Shown one piece after another: positions 41,024 through 51,285 of a stretch of 64,000 bases of DNA. Below the pieces are notes generated by a model. The model did no database searches and was not told where the DNA came from. It saw only the letters and a program-made list of their open reading frames with translations. The stretch is taken from assembly GCF_016862195.1 (NCBI RefSeq), contig NZ_BOMM01000028.1, forward strand, positions 124,001-188,000, read 5' to 3'. The number at the start of each line of letters is the position of its first letter. Position 1 is the stretch's first letter. A program made the position numbers and the translations under genes. The stretch comes from Paractinoplanes ferrugineus. Its GTDB lineage: Bacteria > Actinomycetota > Actinomycetes > Mycobacteriales > Micromonosporaceae.

Positions 41024-41412
41024 CCCGCCCGTCGCGCCCGCCCTTTCCCACCCGCCCGGCCGCCCTCGACGCGGCGAGCGGGTCGCCTTGGAGAGGACAA
41101 GCGCTCGAGTGCCCCCTCTTTCGAGAAAAGCGGGGTCTCAGCCGGCGGCGGAGACCCCTTCGCCGAGGAAAGAGGGCCCTCGGCGGAGGGCGGGCTCAAC
41201 GGAGTGACGTCGCATATGGCCGAGAAGTACTTTCCCAGCAGATCGGTCCCCGCGACCCGGCCGTGGAGCGCCCTCCGTCCCGAAAAAGGGCGGCCACCCT
41301 GCTGCTACGAAGGCGTAGACGCGGAGCTTCCGCGCGCGAGACCGCACCTTCGCTGAAGTTGTGGTCTCGCGCGGCGCGGGCGGCCGGGGCGGCGCCGGCG
41401 GCGGACCGAGGT
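41024..41412. other. 389-bp intergenic region with hairpins between convergent genes
   Basis: No gene I can support. It holds a compound hairpin at 41114-41176 (CCCTCTTTC with GAAAGAGGG outside, GGGGTCTC at 41132-41139 with GAGACCCC at 41151-41158 inside), a small GCCCTC/GAGGGC hairpin at about 41176-41191, and the terminator at 41333-41373. The GGAGACCCCT core also occurs in the element after tRNA-Sec (6296-6305). Confidence 0.55.
41333..41373 (-). terminator. 11-bp hairpin downstream of the DUF58 operon
   Basis: CGCGCGAGACC (41333-41343) pairs with GGTCTCGCGCG (41363-41373). It lies 40 bp past the stop of the last operon gene (41413, minus strand). Confidence 0.65.
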
Positions 41413-42725
41413 CTAGAGGCGGCCGGCTGCCTTGAGCAGCAGGTACACGTCGCTGACGCGGCCGGCGAAGTCGGGCAGGTCGGCGTCGATCACGGTGGCG
41501 CCGGAGCGGGTCAGCAGTTCGCGCAGGCGGTCGCGCTGGGTGAGGACCCGCTCGACGGCGGCGGCGGTGTGCACGTCGGTGGCGGTGGGCCGGGGTGGCA
41601 GGGCGGTCAGGTGGGCCAGTTGGGGGTCTCGGACGCTGGCCACGAGCACCTTGTGGCGGGCGGCCAAGCGGGGCAGGACCGGCAGCAGGCCTTCGAGCAT
41701 GGGGGCGATGTCGAGGGCGGTGAAGATGACCACCAAGGATCGTTTCCGGTCCCGGCGTAGCAGTTCGCGGGCCAGCAGCGAGAAGTCGGTCTCGGCCAGG
41801 GCCGGCTGCAGGGAGGCCATCCCGTCGATCACGAGGGGCAGCTGGGTGTGGTGGCTGCCGCCGCCGGCCCGGACCCGCACCTCGCTGTCCAGGCCGAGCA
41901 GGTCGACGCGGTCGCCGGCCCGGGTGGCCAGCACCGACAGCAGCAGGGCGGCGTCGATGGCGGCGTCCAGGCGGGGCACGTCGCCGATCCGGGCGGCCGA
42001 GGTGCGGCCGGTGTCGAGCACGCAGAGGACCCGGCGGTCGCGTTCCGGGCGCCAGGTTCGCACGACCACGTCGTGGTGGCGGGCGCTGGCGCGCCAGTCG
42101 ATGGAGCGTACGTCGTCGCCGATCACATATTCGCGGAGCACGTCGAACTCGGTGCCGTGGCCACGGCCGCGGGTGACCACGGCACCGTCGAGGACCCGGA
42201 TGCGGGACAGTTTCTCGGGCAGGATCCGCCGGGACGGGAAGCGAGGCAGCACGCGCAGGTTCCAGGCGGGCGTGAGCTGGTCGTCGAAGGTGCGGCGGCG
42301 CTGCCGGTAGGCGAGCCCGAGCGGGCCGAGGGAGCGCAGGGTCACCCGGACGGCCGGCCGGTCGCCGTGGCGGGTCGGGACCAGGGTGGTGCTGAGGTCG
42401 TGCGAGGTGTCGGGCGGGAGCACGGCGTCGTGCGAGAGGGGCGTGGCCCCGGCCGACGGGACCCAGCTGTCGCGCAGCCGCAGGCGTACCTCCCGGTCCG
42501 CGGTGTTGGTGACGGTGAGGGTGACCGTCGCGGTCTGCCCGAGCCACACCTGGCGGTCGCCGGCGCGGCGCAGCCGCAGGCCGGTCAGCGGGCCGGCCGC
42601 GGCCAGGTCGATCAGCGCGAGCAGCACGACGACGCCGACGACGCCGCCCGCCGCGAGCCACGGGGCCGGCAGCAGCGCGGGCAGCGGCAGGCCCACGGCG
42701 AGCAGCGCGGCGAACCGCCGAGTGA

Positions 42726-42729
<4 letters not shown>
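41413..42729 (-). CDS. DUF58-domain protein
   Basis: A 438-residue protein. Two hydrophobic helices at the N-terminus (about 5-50) are followed by a beta-rich region and the DUF58 core at about 195-280 (GTEFDVLREYVIGDDVRSIDWRASAR). This leads into a von Willebrand A-like fold (VLCVLDTGRTSA, DAAIDAALLLSVLATRAGDRVDLLGLD, SLVVIFTALD). DUF58 proteins regularly pair with MoxR ATPases, which are thought to help insert cofactors into or assemble VWA-type partners. It is the last gene of the operon, overlapping the moxR stop by 4 bp. The substrate of the complex is unknown. Confidence 0.92.
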
Positions 42730-43684
<955 letters not shown>

Positions 43685-43688
<4 letters not shown>

Positions 43689-44860
43689 GGCTGCTCTCCT
43701 TTGATCGCACGTTCCAGGGCTTGCACGGCGGCGGCCGCGGCGACCAGCTCGTCGTCGTCGTCCGGGTGGCCGGGGCCGAGGATCTGGTAGATGTCCGCCG
43801 AGGGGTAGCCGGTGGCGGCGGCGATGTCGTCGACGCCCGCGCCGGGCGGCAGGCCGAGATGGTCGGCGATCCGGCGCGTCGCGGCCGCGCGCAGGAGGTC
43901 GAGGGACTCGCCGCGGGCCCCGGCGCGCTGATAGAGGCGGGCGTGGCCGAGCACCGTCTCGAACGCCGGCACCCGGGACGGCAGCGGCTCGGGCACCGGG
44001 GTGCCGAGCCGGCGGGCGGCCGCGCCGGCCAGCGCCAGCAGGGCGAGGGCCAGCAGGGCGAGGGTGGCCCACAGCGCGGCCGGGAACGCGTCGGCCAGCG
44101 GGTTGGCGCGGCCGGCGTCGGACCGGCCACCGCCGTCCTGCTGGGGCGGCAGGGTCGGCCGGGTGGTGGGCGGCCGCGACGGCGGAGCCGGCGGCTTCTC
44201 ACGCTCGTGCACGTCGAGCCAGACCAGCTGCTTGGTGGCGCTGAGCAGGCCGGTGGCCAGGGCGGCGTTGCCGTGTTCGGCGATCCGGTCGTTGCGGAAC
44301 GGGTCGGCGGCGCCGACGACGGTCACGGTGGCTGCGCCCGACGCGACGGTGATCAGGGCGCCGTCGTAGCAGCTGCCGTCGTCCGGCATGTAGGTGAGGT
44401 CGCGGACGGCGGCCGGGCCGGCGGCGGTCGCGGTGGCGTCGGCGCAGCCGGGGTCGGCGGTGGCCGGCGCCCAGCGGTCCGACCGCACGGCGATCGGCCA
44501 GTCCGAGCGGGTCAGCGCCGCCCGGTCGGGGGCGACCAGGACGATCCGGGTGCCGGCCGGGACGGAGTCGAGTTTGTCCGTGTCGACCAGTCCGGGGGTG
44601 GTGACGAGCAGCGTGCCGGAACCGCCGCGCAGCGCGGTGAGCGCGTCGTCGGAGCTGGTCACCCGGGTGACGGTCACGCCCTGCCCGCGCAGCCGTCCGG
44701 CGAGGGTGGCGGAGCCGATGCCTGCGTCGCTGACCGGGGAGAGGTAGGCGTCGTCGCCGGGGTCGGGCGACTCGATCGCGTGCACGATCAGGGTCCCGGT
44801 GATCAGGGCGAGAAGGGCGGCGAAGGGTACGGCCGCGCGCAGCCACCGCCGGCTCCTCAT
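43685..44860 (-). CDS. DUF4350-domain membrane protein
   Basis: A 391-residue protein with a signal-anchor helix (about 9-28, FAALLALITGTLIVHAI). An extracytoplasmic DUF4350 region (about 35-210) follows, with SPVSDAGIGSATLAGRLRGQGVTV, GTLLVTTPGLVD and ADPFRNDRIAEHGNAALATGLL, a fold related to glutamine-amidotransferase-like domains without a clear active Cys. A Pro-rich linker leads to a second helix (FPAALWATLALLALALLALAG), and a cytoplasmic tail follows. I chose the ATG at 44860, overlapping the DUF4129 stop by ATGA. Part of the MoxR-DUF58 operon; molecular role unknown. Confidence 0.85.
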
Positions 44861-45456
44861 GACGGCCGTCCCAGGGTCGCCCGGACCTCGGTGGTCAGCG
44901 CCCGCATCCGCTCGTCGTGGCCGGGTGACGCCTCCCGCCGGCCGTACCAGATCTCGGAGAAGATCTCGGTGGCTCCGCTCAGCGGTCCGCCGATGACCGG
45001 CTGCCGGGCCGCGGCGGCGCGGCTGATCTCGTCCGCGGTGCTGCCCGGCACCGGCGCGATCACCCCGGCCCGGGTCAGGTCGGTCACGGTGTCCCGCAGC
45101 CGCTGGCGGATCGCCTCGGCGTACCGGCCCTCGGCGGCGAGCCGGTCGGCAAGCGTCGGGTCGACCGCCGCGTCCGGCTGCACCAGGTCGTCGTCCCCGA
45201 GGTCGGCGGGTGCCGGGTCGGGCTTGTCCGGCGAGCGGCGCCGGCGCGGCAGCCTGACCTTCGGGAACCGCCACCGCGGCCACCGGAACCGCAGGCGGGG
45301 AAAACGCAGACGCGGCATCCGCCGCGGGACCCAGGCCGGGAACCAGTACCACAGGGCGGCGATCAGCGCGGTCAGGAGAAGGAGCAGCAGGAGTACGGTC
45401 CCCGCACCGACCCGCTCGAACACGGCGGCCACGAACTCGTCGTACGCGCGGGTCAT
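44857..45456 (-). CDS. DUF4129-domain membrane protein
   Basis: A 199-residue protein with one strong helix (VLLLLLLLTALIAALWYWF, about 20-42), then a very basic stretch with repeated RFPRLRF-like units (about 45-75). The DUF4129 domain lies near the C-terminus (LAAEGRYAEAIRQRLRDTVTDLTRAGVI, GATEIFSEIWYGRREASPGHDERM). It is related to the DUF4129 tail of some transglutaminase-like operon proteins. The ATG at 45456 overlaps the stop of the preceding membrane protein by 4 bp. Found in the same conserved MoxR cluster in many actinobacteria; function unknown. Confidence 0.85.
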   Translation of the reverse strand: MTRAYDEFVAAVFERVGAGTVLLLLLLLTALIAALWYWFPAWVPRRMPRLRFPRLRFRWPRWRFPKVRLPRRRRSPDKPDPAPADLGDDDLVQPDAAVDPTLADRLAAEGRYAEAIRQRLRDTVTDLTRAGVIAPVPGSTADEISRAAAARQPVIGGPLSGATEIFSEIWYGRREASPGHDERMRALTTEVRATLGRPS

Positions 45457-46337
45457 CGACCGGCCCCCAGCATCGCCGTCTCGTCCTCGCCACGCGCCCG
45501 GCTCCGGCGCACCCCGATGTCCAGCCCTTCGGTGCGGATCCGCGACTCCACCAGCAGCACCGCGTCGAGGCAGGCCAGCGCCGCGTAGGCGACCGTGTTG
45601 GCGAGGCCCCACGCGACCGGGGTCGCCCACCGCACCCACCCGGAACCGGCGCCGGCGAGGCCGAGGACGGTGTCGGCGACCGCGAGCCACGCGGCGCCGA
45701 GGGCGAACCGGATCGCCAGCCAGGTCAGGTAGCCGAGGAAGCGGACCCGGGCGACCCGCAGGCCACCCCGCACGGACAGCGCGGCGGAGCGGCCGAGCGC
45801 CCGCAGCGGGTTGCCGGTCCGCTCCATCGCCAGGATCGGGGTGGCGAGGCCGAACAGCGCGCACAGTGCGAGCAGCCCGACCACGCCGCCCCAGGCGAGC
45901 GGCCAGGCGGCGACGGCCAGCAGCAGCGCCACCGGCAGGGTGCGGCCGAGCCGGGCGCGCCGCCACAGCGACCAGCCCCCGGCCGGCCGGCCGAGCAGGG
46001 CGGGCCCGGCGGCCGCGCCGGCGTAGGCGCCGAGCACCGCGACGATGCCGACCTCGAGGGCGAACCCGGTGGCGAGGATCTGCCACCAGTCACCCCATTG
46101 GTGGAGTCGGGCGTGTGGTTCGTAGTAGGGCGGGAGGAGGCCGGCCCCCGCGCGCAGCACGCCGAGCAGCCACTGCTCCCCCGCTGCCAGCACCGCCGAG
46201 ACGACGAGCAGCGGCACGGCACGCTGTCGCAACAGCACGACCGCGCAGTCCAGCGACTCGCCCACGGTCGTCACGCGTAACGGCAGGACAGCCGGCGCCC
46301 GGCTCGATCCCCCGTCTCCCCGCATGGCGGGCAGCAT
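45453..46337 (-). CDS. Polytopic membrane protein, first gene of the MoxR-DUF58 operon
   Basis: A 294-residue protein with about six hydrophobic helices, for example AVPLLVVSAVLAAGEQWLLGVL, WWQILATGFALEVGIVAVLGAYAGAAAG and VALLLAVAAWPLAWGGVVGLLALCAL. It resembles glycerophosphoryl-diester-phosphodiesterase-type membrane domain proteins but has no catalytic motif. It ends in a charged cytoplasmic tail. Starts at 46337 (MLPAMRGDGG) or 46325 are both possible. It heads an operon of five genes linked by 4-bp overlaps, so all are made in fixed order. Function unknown. Confidence 0.78.
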   Translation of the reverse strand: MLPAMRGDGGSSRAPAVLPLRVTTVGESLDCAVVLLRQRAVPLLVVSAVLAAGEQWLLGVLRAGAGLLPPYYEPHARLHQWGDWWQILATGFALEVGIVAVLGAYAGAAAGPALLGRPAGGWSLWRRARLGRTLPVALLLAVAAWPLAWGGVVGLLALCALFGLATPILAMERTGNPLRALGRSAALSVRGGLRVARVRFLGYLTWLAIRFALGAAWLAVADTVLGLAGAGSGWVRWATPVAWGLANTVAYAALACLDAVLLVESRIRTEGLDIGVRRSRARGEDETAMLGAGR

Positions 46338-46362
46338 AGAAGATCACCGGGCGCCGGCGCTG

Positions 46363-46390
46363 CCCGGCGGCCTCGATCGGGGCCGCCGGG
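46363..46390 (-). terminator. 10-bp hairpin after the SEC-C protein gene
   Basis: CCCGGCGGCC (46363-46372) with GGCCGCCGGG (46381-46390), loop TCGATCGG. It lies 21 bp past the minus-strand stop at 46412, just before the membrane-protein operon. Confidence 0.65.
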
Positions 46391-46411
46391 CCGGCGGGTT
46401 CGCCCGCCGGC

Positions 46412-47275
46412 TCAGCCGCGCGAGCGCGGCAGGCAGCACTTCTTGTATTTGAGGCCGGAACCGCACCAGCAGGCCGCGTTGCGCTCCGGCGGCCAGCTGA
46501 TCCGCGCGCCCGAGGCGGTGTGCAGCTCCCGTCCGGCCACCGCGCCCTTCTCCAGGACGGCGCGGTGCTCGTCCCAGTTCTCGCCGAGCTCCGGCCGGGA
46601 CGCCTTCGCCTCGTCGAACTCGGCCCGCGGGTAGAACACGAGATCGGCGAGGGCGGGCTGCTCGGCGGTGTCGGCCAGCCGGGTCTCGAGCCGTTCGGCC
46701 AGGTTGTCGTGCGAGTCGTGCGGCAGCCCGAGCACGTGCCGCAGCCGGTGCCGTTGCTGGAGCAGGAAGAAGAGCAGCCCGGCGTCGTCGGCGTCGCGCG
46801 GCTCCCCGTCGCGGGTGCCGAGCGTCTCCTTGACCGCCTCGGTCAGCCACTGCTCGGCCACCTGGTTGCGGCCGCCGACGGCGAGGCCGGCACCGATGTA
46901 GGCGGCGGCGTCGGCGTGCTGGGTGAGCAGCGGGCGCAGCGCCTCCAGCTCGGCCATCGCCTCGTCGGCGCGACCGACCCGGAACAGGACGCGGGCCCGC
47001 AGCGCGCGGGCGGCACCGGCCTCGCTGTCGTCCCGGTCGCCGTTGGCCTCGACGGCGCGGTCGGCGTAACGAAGCGCGGCGTCGAGCTTGCCACGGCTCT
47101 CGGCGATCTCGGCGGCGAGGGCGAACGCGTAGCCCGCCTCCTGCTCGTCGGCGAGGTGTTTGGCATCGACGGCGTCGGCGAGCTCGGCCGCGACGCCCAG
47201 CGGGTCGGCCGCGCCCAGCGCGGAACGCCGGATCTCGGTGAGATCGGCCCTGGTGAGTTCGGTTTTCAACGGCAC
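46412..47275 (-). CDS. SEC-C zinc-binding protein with TPR-like repeats
   Basis: A 287-residue cytoplasmic protein. Residues about 20-200 are helical with TPR-like units (AGYAFALAAEIAESRGKLDAALRYADRAVE, ARALRARVLFRVGRADEAMAELEAL). The extreme C-terminus carries an intact SEC-C zinc knuckle, CWCGSGLKYKKCC (about residues 269-281), as found at the end of SecA, where it contacts SecB and ribosomes. A role as an adaptor in protein handling is plausible but not shown. It is a single gene with its own terminator. Confidence 0.88.
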   Translation of the reverse strand: MPLKTELTRADLTEIRRSALGAADPLGVAAELADAVDAKHLADEQEAGYAFALAAEIAESRGKLDAALRYADRAVEANGDRDDSEAGAARALRARVLFRVGRADEAMAELEALRPLLTQHADAAAYIGAGLAVGGRNQVAEQWLTEAVKETLGTRDGEPRDADDAGLLFFLLQQRHRLRHVLGLPHDSHDNLAERLETRLADTAEQPALADLVFYPRAEFDEAKASRPELGENWDEHRAVLEKGAVAGRELHTASGARISWPPERNAACWCGSGLKYKKCCLPRSRG

Positions 47276-47322
47276 GCCGTCACAGTACTGCGGTCACCCC
47301 CCGGCAACCGTTGATCTGGATC

Positions 47323-48153
47323 TCATCCGATGCCCGCGTCGTCGAGCGCCCGGGCGGCCAGCTCCCGGCCGAGCGCGACCATCTCCCCCGCCCGGTGGAA
47401 CTCCAGCGCCCCGCACGCGGTCACCGGCACCGAGATGTGCACGTCCGGCGGCAGTCCGGCCATCCGGTAGCGGGCGATCATGTCCTGCATCGCGTCGAGC
47501 GAGCTGACCAGCACGTCGCTGAGGCGCAGCTCGGCCTCCGCCTTCCTGCGGCGCAGCCGGCGGTGCGCGACGGTGCGGATCGGTGCGGCGGACTCGTGCC
47601 CGGGTCGGCGCCCGACAAGCGACACCGCCACGGTGAGATCGGTCGGCACCGCCGCGGTCGGCTCGATCGGCACCGGGTTGAGCAGGCCACCGTCGGCCAG
47701 CACCCGGCCGTCCGCCACCACCGGCGTGATCAGCCCAGGGATGGCGATCGAGGCCCGGATCGCCGATCGCAGCAGCCCTTTCTGGAACCACACCTCGCGC
47801 CGGCTGGTGATGTCGGTGGCCACCGCGGTGTACGGAACGGGCAGTTCCTCGATCATCGCCTCGGCGAGGAAGCCGTCCAGGTGGTCGATCAGCCGGTCGG
47901 CCGCCAGCACCCCCGGCAGCGCCCACTTCGGATCGAGCAGGAACAGCACGTCTCGCTGCTTGAGCCCGACCGCCCACTCGGTGAACTCGGCCAGCCGCCC
48001 GGCCGCGGTCACCCCGCCGACCAGCGCGCCCATCGAGGAACCGGCGACCGCCGCGACCTCGAAGCCCCGCTCGGCGAGCACCTCGATCACGCCGATGTGC
48101 GCGAATCCGCGCGCCCCACCGGACCCCAACGCCAACGCGACCCGTCCTGCCAC
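47323..48153 (-). CDS. Patatin-like phospholipase (RssA-type)
   Basis: A 276-residue serine hydrolase. The oxyanion motif LGSGGARGFAHIG, the nucleophile elbow GSSMGAL (Ser near residue 40) and the catalytic DGGLLNPVPI (Asp near 155) form the complete patatin catalytic dyad. The length and compact form match the RssA/NTE-like single-domain group, so it probably hydrolyses membrane lipids or lysophospholipids in the cytoplasm. No signal peptide. The ATG at 48153 is followed at once by the family sequence. It is divergent from the substrate-binding/VWA gene. Confidence 0.92.
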   Translation of the reverse strand: MAGRVALALGSGGARGFAHIGVIEVLAERGFEVAAVAGSSMGALVGGVTAAGRLAEFTEWAVGLKQRDVLFLLDPKWALPGVLAADRLIDHLDGFLAEAMIEELPVPYTAVATDITSRREVWFQKGLLRSAIRASIAIPGLITPVVADGRVLADGGLLNPVPIEPTAAVPTDLTVAVSLVGRRPGHESAAPIRTVAHRRLRRRKAEAELRLSDVLVSSLDAMQDMIARYRMAGLPPDVHISVPVTACGALEFHRAGEMVALGRELAARALDDAGIG

Positions 48154-48204
48154 GTGCGAATGCTATGCGCGATGCCGGTCGCCGTCCCGCTCCATCGAGG
48201 CCTA

Positions 48205-48210
48205 TATATT
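48205..48210 (+). promoter_or_regulatory. Candidate -10 box of the substrate-binding/VWA gene
   Basis: TATATT sits in a short AT-rich island, rare in this window, 12 bp before the GTG at 48223. If it is a -10 element, the message would be nearly leaderless. No convincing -35 was seen. Confidence 0.35.
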
Positions 48211-48222
48211 TGCAGTACCGGT

Positions 48223-49944
48223 GTGAATATCAGCCGTTCGGTCGTGGTCAACCGCGCCGGCACCGACCAGGATGGGTCGGTGCCCGGACGCCATCGTCAA
48301 CTTCAGCGCACCGGCCTCGTGGCCACCGCCGCGGCGCTCTCCGTCGCCGTGCTCGCCGGTGGGGCGTGGGCCGGCTATCAGGAGCTGTCCGGTGCGGACT
48401 GCCCGGCGACGAGCAGGCTGCGGATCGCCGCCGCCGCCGAGATCGCCCCCGCCGTCAGCGCCACCGCCGCCGCCTGGTCGAACCAGGAGGGCACCTGCGT
48501 GGCCGTGACGGTGCTCGCCACCGACCCGGCCGGCACGGCCGCGGCCATCGGCGGCCGGCACGGGGTCAACCTGGGCGGGGTCGGCGCCGGCAAACCCGAC
48601 CCGGACGTCGACGTGTGGATTCCCGACTCCAGCACCTGGCTGGTGCGGATCGCCTCCGAGGCACCCGGGTTCCAGCCCACCGACCTCGGTTCGATCGCGC
48701 GCAGCCCGCTCGTGCTGGCCGCGCCCGAACCGGCGGCGAAGGCGCTCGGCTGGCCCGCCCGTACCCCGCGGATGAAGGACCTCGTCCGGCGGATCGCCAC
48801 CGATCGCGCCCTGCGCGCGGGGATCGTCGATCCGGCGCGCGACGCGGCCGGGCTCGCCGGCCTGCTCGCGCTGGCCGGCGCGGCCGGCACCGACGCCGCC
48901 CTCAAGGTCGGGGTGATGCGCGCGCTCGCGGCCAACAGCTCCAGCATCCGCACCGACCTGGAGCAGAAGTTCGGTACGACGGTGGGCCTCGCCCCGATGT
49001 CCGAGGCGGACGTGCTCGCCTACAACGCGGGCGGGCCACCGACCCGGCTGGCCGCGCTCTACCCGGACCCGGCGTCGGTGGTGCTCGACTATCCGTTCGC
49101 GGTGATGCCGGGCGTCGACCCGCAGAAAGCCGGCGCGGCGGTCGAGCTGCGGGCCGCGCTGCGCCGCACCGAGTTCACCGACGAGCTGGCCAAGGCCGGG
49201 GTCCGCGGCGCGGCCGGGGAGCCCGGCGCCGGGTTCGCGGCCCCGCCGGGCGCCCCCGCCGCCGTCGCGTCGCTGGTGCCCAAGGATCCGGCGGCGATCG
49301 CCCAGCTGCTCGGCAGCTGGACCGCGATCACCCAGCCGGGCCGGATGCTCGCGGTCTTCGACGTGTCCGAGTCGATGAAGGCGAAGGTGCCGACCGCCGG
49401 TGGCCTGACCCGGGCCCAGCTCACCCAGGGTGTCGCGCGGCAGGGCCTGGCGCTGCTCGACGACCGCTGGTCGGTGGGCAACTGGACGTTCTCCACCGAC
49501 ATGGTGGGCAACCGGCCGTGGGTCGAGAACCTGCCGATCTCGCCGTGCGCCACCGAGCGGCCGGCCATGCTCGCCGCCATCGACCGGATCGTGCCGCGGG
49601 CCGGCGGCGACACCGGGCTGTTCGACACCGCGCTCGCCGCCTACGAGCGGGTCCAGCAGGGCTGGCAGCCGGGCGTCTCGAACTCGGTGGTGATCTACAC
49701 CGACGGCCGCAACGACAACCCCGGCGGTCTGACCATCGAGCAGCTGGTGGCGAAGATGACCAAGGCGCGCGACCCCGGACGCCCGGTCCGCATGATCATT
49801 ATCGGGATGGGCACGGCCATCGACCGCAACGAGCTCGAGTCGATCGCCAGGGCGGCCGGTTCCGGCGGGGTCTTCATCGCCACCGACCCGGCCAAGATCG
49901 GCGAGATCTTCCTCGAGGCGATCGCCAGCCGCCGGGGCGCCTAA
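48223..49944 (+). CDS. Secreted substrate-binding-like and VWA domain protein
   Basis: A 573-residue protein. A hydrophobic helix (LVATAAALSVAVLAGGAWAGY, about 29-49) acts as signal or anchor. Residues about 58-330 resemble a type 2 periplasmic-binding protein (LRIAAAAEIAPAVSATAAAW, DVWIPDSSTWLVRIA, SVVLDYPFAVMPG). Residues about 380-570 form a von Willebrand A domain whose MIDAS-like motif reads FDVSESMKA in place of DxSxS, with DGRNDNPGG later; metal binding is likely. The GTG at 48223 (or 48244) is my start; the frame upstream is antisense to the patatin gene. Ligand unknown; an extracellular complex-assembly or adhesion role is inferred. Confidence 0.8.
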   Translation: MNISRSVVVNRAGTDQDGSVPGRHRQLQRTGLVATAAALSVAVLAGGAWAGYQELSGADCPATSRLRIAAAAEIAPAVSATAAAWSNQEGTCVAVTVLATDPAGTAAAIGGRHGVNLGGVGAGKPDPDVDVWIPDSSTWLVRIASEAPGFQPTDLGSIARSPLVLAAPEPAAKALGWPARTPRMKDLVRRIATDRALRAGIVDPARDAAGLAGLLALAGAAGTDAALKVGVMRALAANSSSIRTDLEQKFGTTVGLAPMSEADVLAYNAGGPPTRLAALYPDPASVVLDYPFAVMPGVDPQKAGAAVELRAALRRTEFTDELAKAGVRGAAGEPGAGFAAPPGAPAAVASLVPKDPAAIAQLLGSWTAITQPGRMLAVFDVSESMKAKVPTAGGLTRAQLTQGVARQGLALLDDRWSVGNWTFSTDMVGNRPWVENLPISPCATERPAMLAAIDRIVPRAGGDTGLFDTALAAYERVQQGWQPGVSNSVVIYTDGRNDNPGGLTIEQLVAKMTKARDPGRPVRMIIIGMGTAIDRNELESIARAAGSGGVFIATDPAKIGEIFLEAIASRRGA

Positions 49945-49954
49945 GATCTCAGCG

Positions 49955-50260
49955 ATGAACCCGCTTCGCCCGCTTCGTTGGTACGCCGGACTGGCCGTTC
50001 TCTTCTTCGGCCTCATCCCCGCCACCATGCTGACCCTGCTGGTGGCGCGGGGTGACACCCCGGGACAGGTCGGTTTCCTGCTGATCGGTGGCATCCCGCT
50101 CGTGCTCGCCGCGCTTGTCCTGGCCGGCCGCGGGATGACCGGCTCGGCGGAGCCGGAGGTGGCGGCCCGGCGCCTGCACCTGAGCATGGCGCTGGTCGCC
50201 GGGGCAGACGTGCTGATGCTCGGCGGCAACGCCCTGCTCCGGATGACCTCCGGCAGCTAG
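49955..50260 (+). CDS. Small three-helix membrane protein
   Basis: A 101-residue protein with hydrophobic helices at about 10-31 (AGLAVLFFGLIPATMLTLLVA), 39-57 (VGFLLIGGIPLVLAALVLAG) and 76-95 (LSMALVAGADVLMLGGNALL). It starts 10 bp after the substrate-binding/VWA gene, so the two are probably one transcript. Its stop overlaps that of the convergent Acg-family gene by 4 bp. I do not recognise the family. Confidence 0.7.
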   Translation: MNPLRPLRWYAGLAVLFFGLIPATMLTLLVARGDTPGQVGFLLIGGIPLVLAALVLAGRGMTGSAEPEVAARRLHLSMALVAGADVLMLGGNALLRMTSGS

Positions 50261-51225
50261 GGTGCCTCGTCGATGACCTGGTCGACCGGCAGGCGCGGGG
50301 TGCCCGACGGCTTCGTGCTCGCCTCGTTGAGCACGCCGAGACGCAGCACCAGATAGGGAGCGCCGAGGTCGCCGATCAGGCGGCGCAGCTCGAGCCGGGT
50401 GTAACCGACCTCGATCGGGCTGCTCAGCGGCAACACCCCGGCGCCGTGCGCGGTCGCGGCCACCCAGAGCGCGTTGAGCGCCTCCCCCGCCCTCAACCAC
50501 TCGACGCGGTCGTCGCCGGTGCCGTAGAGAACCGCGTAGGTCGCCGCCGAGTCGTGCCCCTCGCCCACCGGGAGCGTGCCGGCCGTGCCGAAGTCACGCT
50601 CCTGCACGGTGGTCAGCGGCAGGCCGGCGGGCAGGTTGGCGGCCGGGATGCCGGTGCCGCCGGAGCGTTCCCCGCCGACCCACTCGGCGATCTCCTCCTG
50701 CAGGCGCTCGTCGGCGCTCTCGGTCTTCTGCGCCCGTTCGACGATCACCGCGAGGTCGATGAGCTGGTCCCGGCCGACCAGGTGCAGCCGGGCCCCCGCG
50801 CGCTCGGTGGCCGCGACGAGGTCGTCGAGCACCGCCGGGGCCAGCGGGGTGTCCCCGACCGTACGCCGATCGGTATGTCTGGCCTTGACCTGCTCGAAAA
50901 GCTCGACGGCGGCGGGGTCGGCGGCGCCCTGCCGGTCGGCGTGCAGCACCGCGAGCGGGTCGCCGGCGGGCCGCTCGACCCGCACCTGCCAGCCCGCCGC
51001 GGCCAGCGCGACCCGGGCGTGGTGCAGGGCCGCACCACAGCTCAGCAGCAACATGTGCCCGTCCGGGTCCTGCACCGCGAGCTGGCGGCCGGTCACCGCG
51101 TGCAACTCCAGCCGGTCCGGATGAACGGTCCACTTCCAGGGCTGGGTGTTGTGGATGGAGGGGGCGTACCGGGCGGCGTCCGCGGCATCCCGGAGGGCCG
51201 GACGGCGGTCGATCTCGGCGGTCAT
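50257..51225 (-). CDS. Acg-family FMN-binding oxidoreductase
   Basis: A 322-residue protein of the nitroreductase-like Acg family, named for M. tuberculosis Rv2032, a DevR/DosR dormancy-regulon member. Visible features: AARYAPSIHNTQPWKW near the N-terminus, LLLSCGAALHHARVALAAAGW, HTDRRTVGDTPL and PYLVLRLG at the C-terminus. Family members are thought to bind FMN; Acg itself has been proposed to sequester FMN. I chose the ATG at 51225 (MTAEIDRRP), preceded by GGAGAGGAAC. It is divergent from a second, diverged Acg-family gene with a possible DevR box between them. Confidence 0.88.
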   Translation of the reverse strand: MTAEIDRRPALRDAADAARYAPSIHNTQPWKWTVHPDRLELHAVTGRQLAVQDPDGHMLLLSCGAALHHARVALAAAGWQVRVERPAGDPLAVLHADRQGAADPAAVELFEQVKARHTDRRTVGDTPLAPAVLDDLVAATERAGARLHLVGRDQLIDLAVIVERAQKTESADERLQEEIAEWVGGERSGGTGIPAANLPAGLPLTTVQERDFGTAGTLPVGEGHDSAATYAVLYGTGDDRVEWLRAGEALNALWVAATAHGAGVLPLSSPIEVGYTRLELRRLIGDLGAPYLVLRLGVLNEASTKPSGTPRLPVDQVIDEAP

Positions 51226-51285
51226 GGCGTTCCTCTCCTGAGTCACCCACTCGATCTAACCAGGCTCGCGCGGCGCCCGCTCCGG

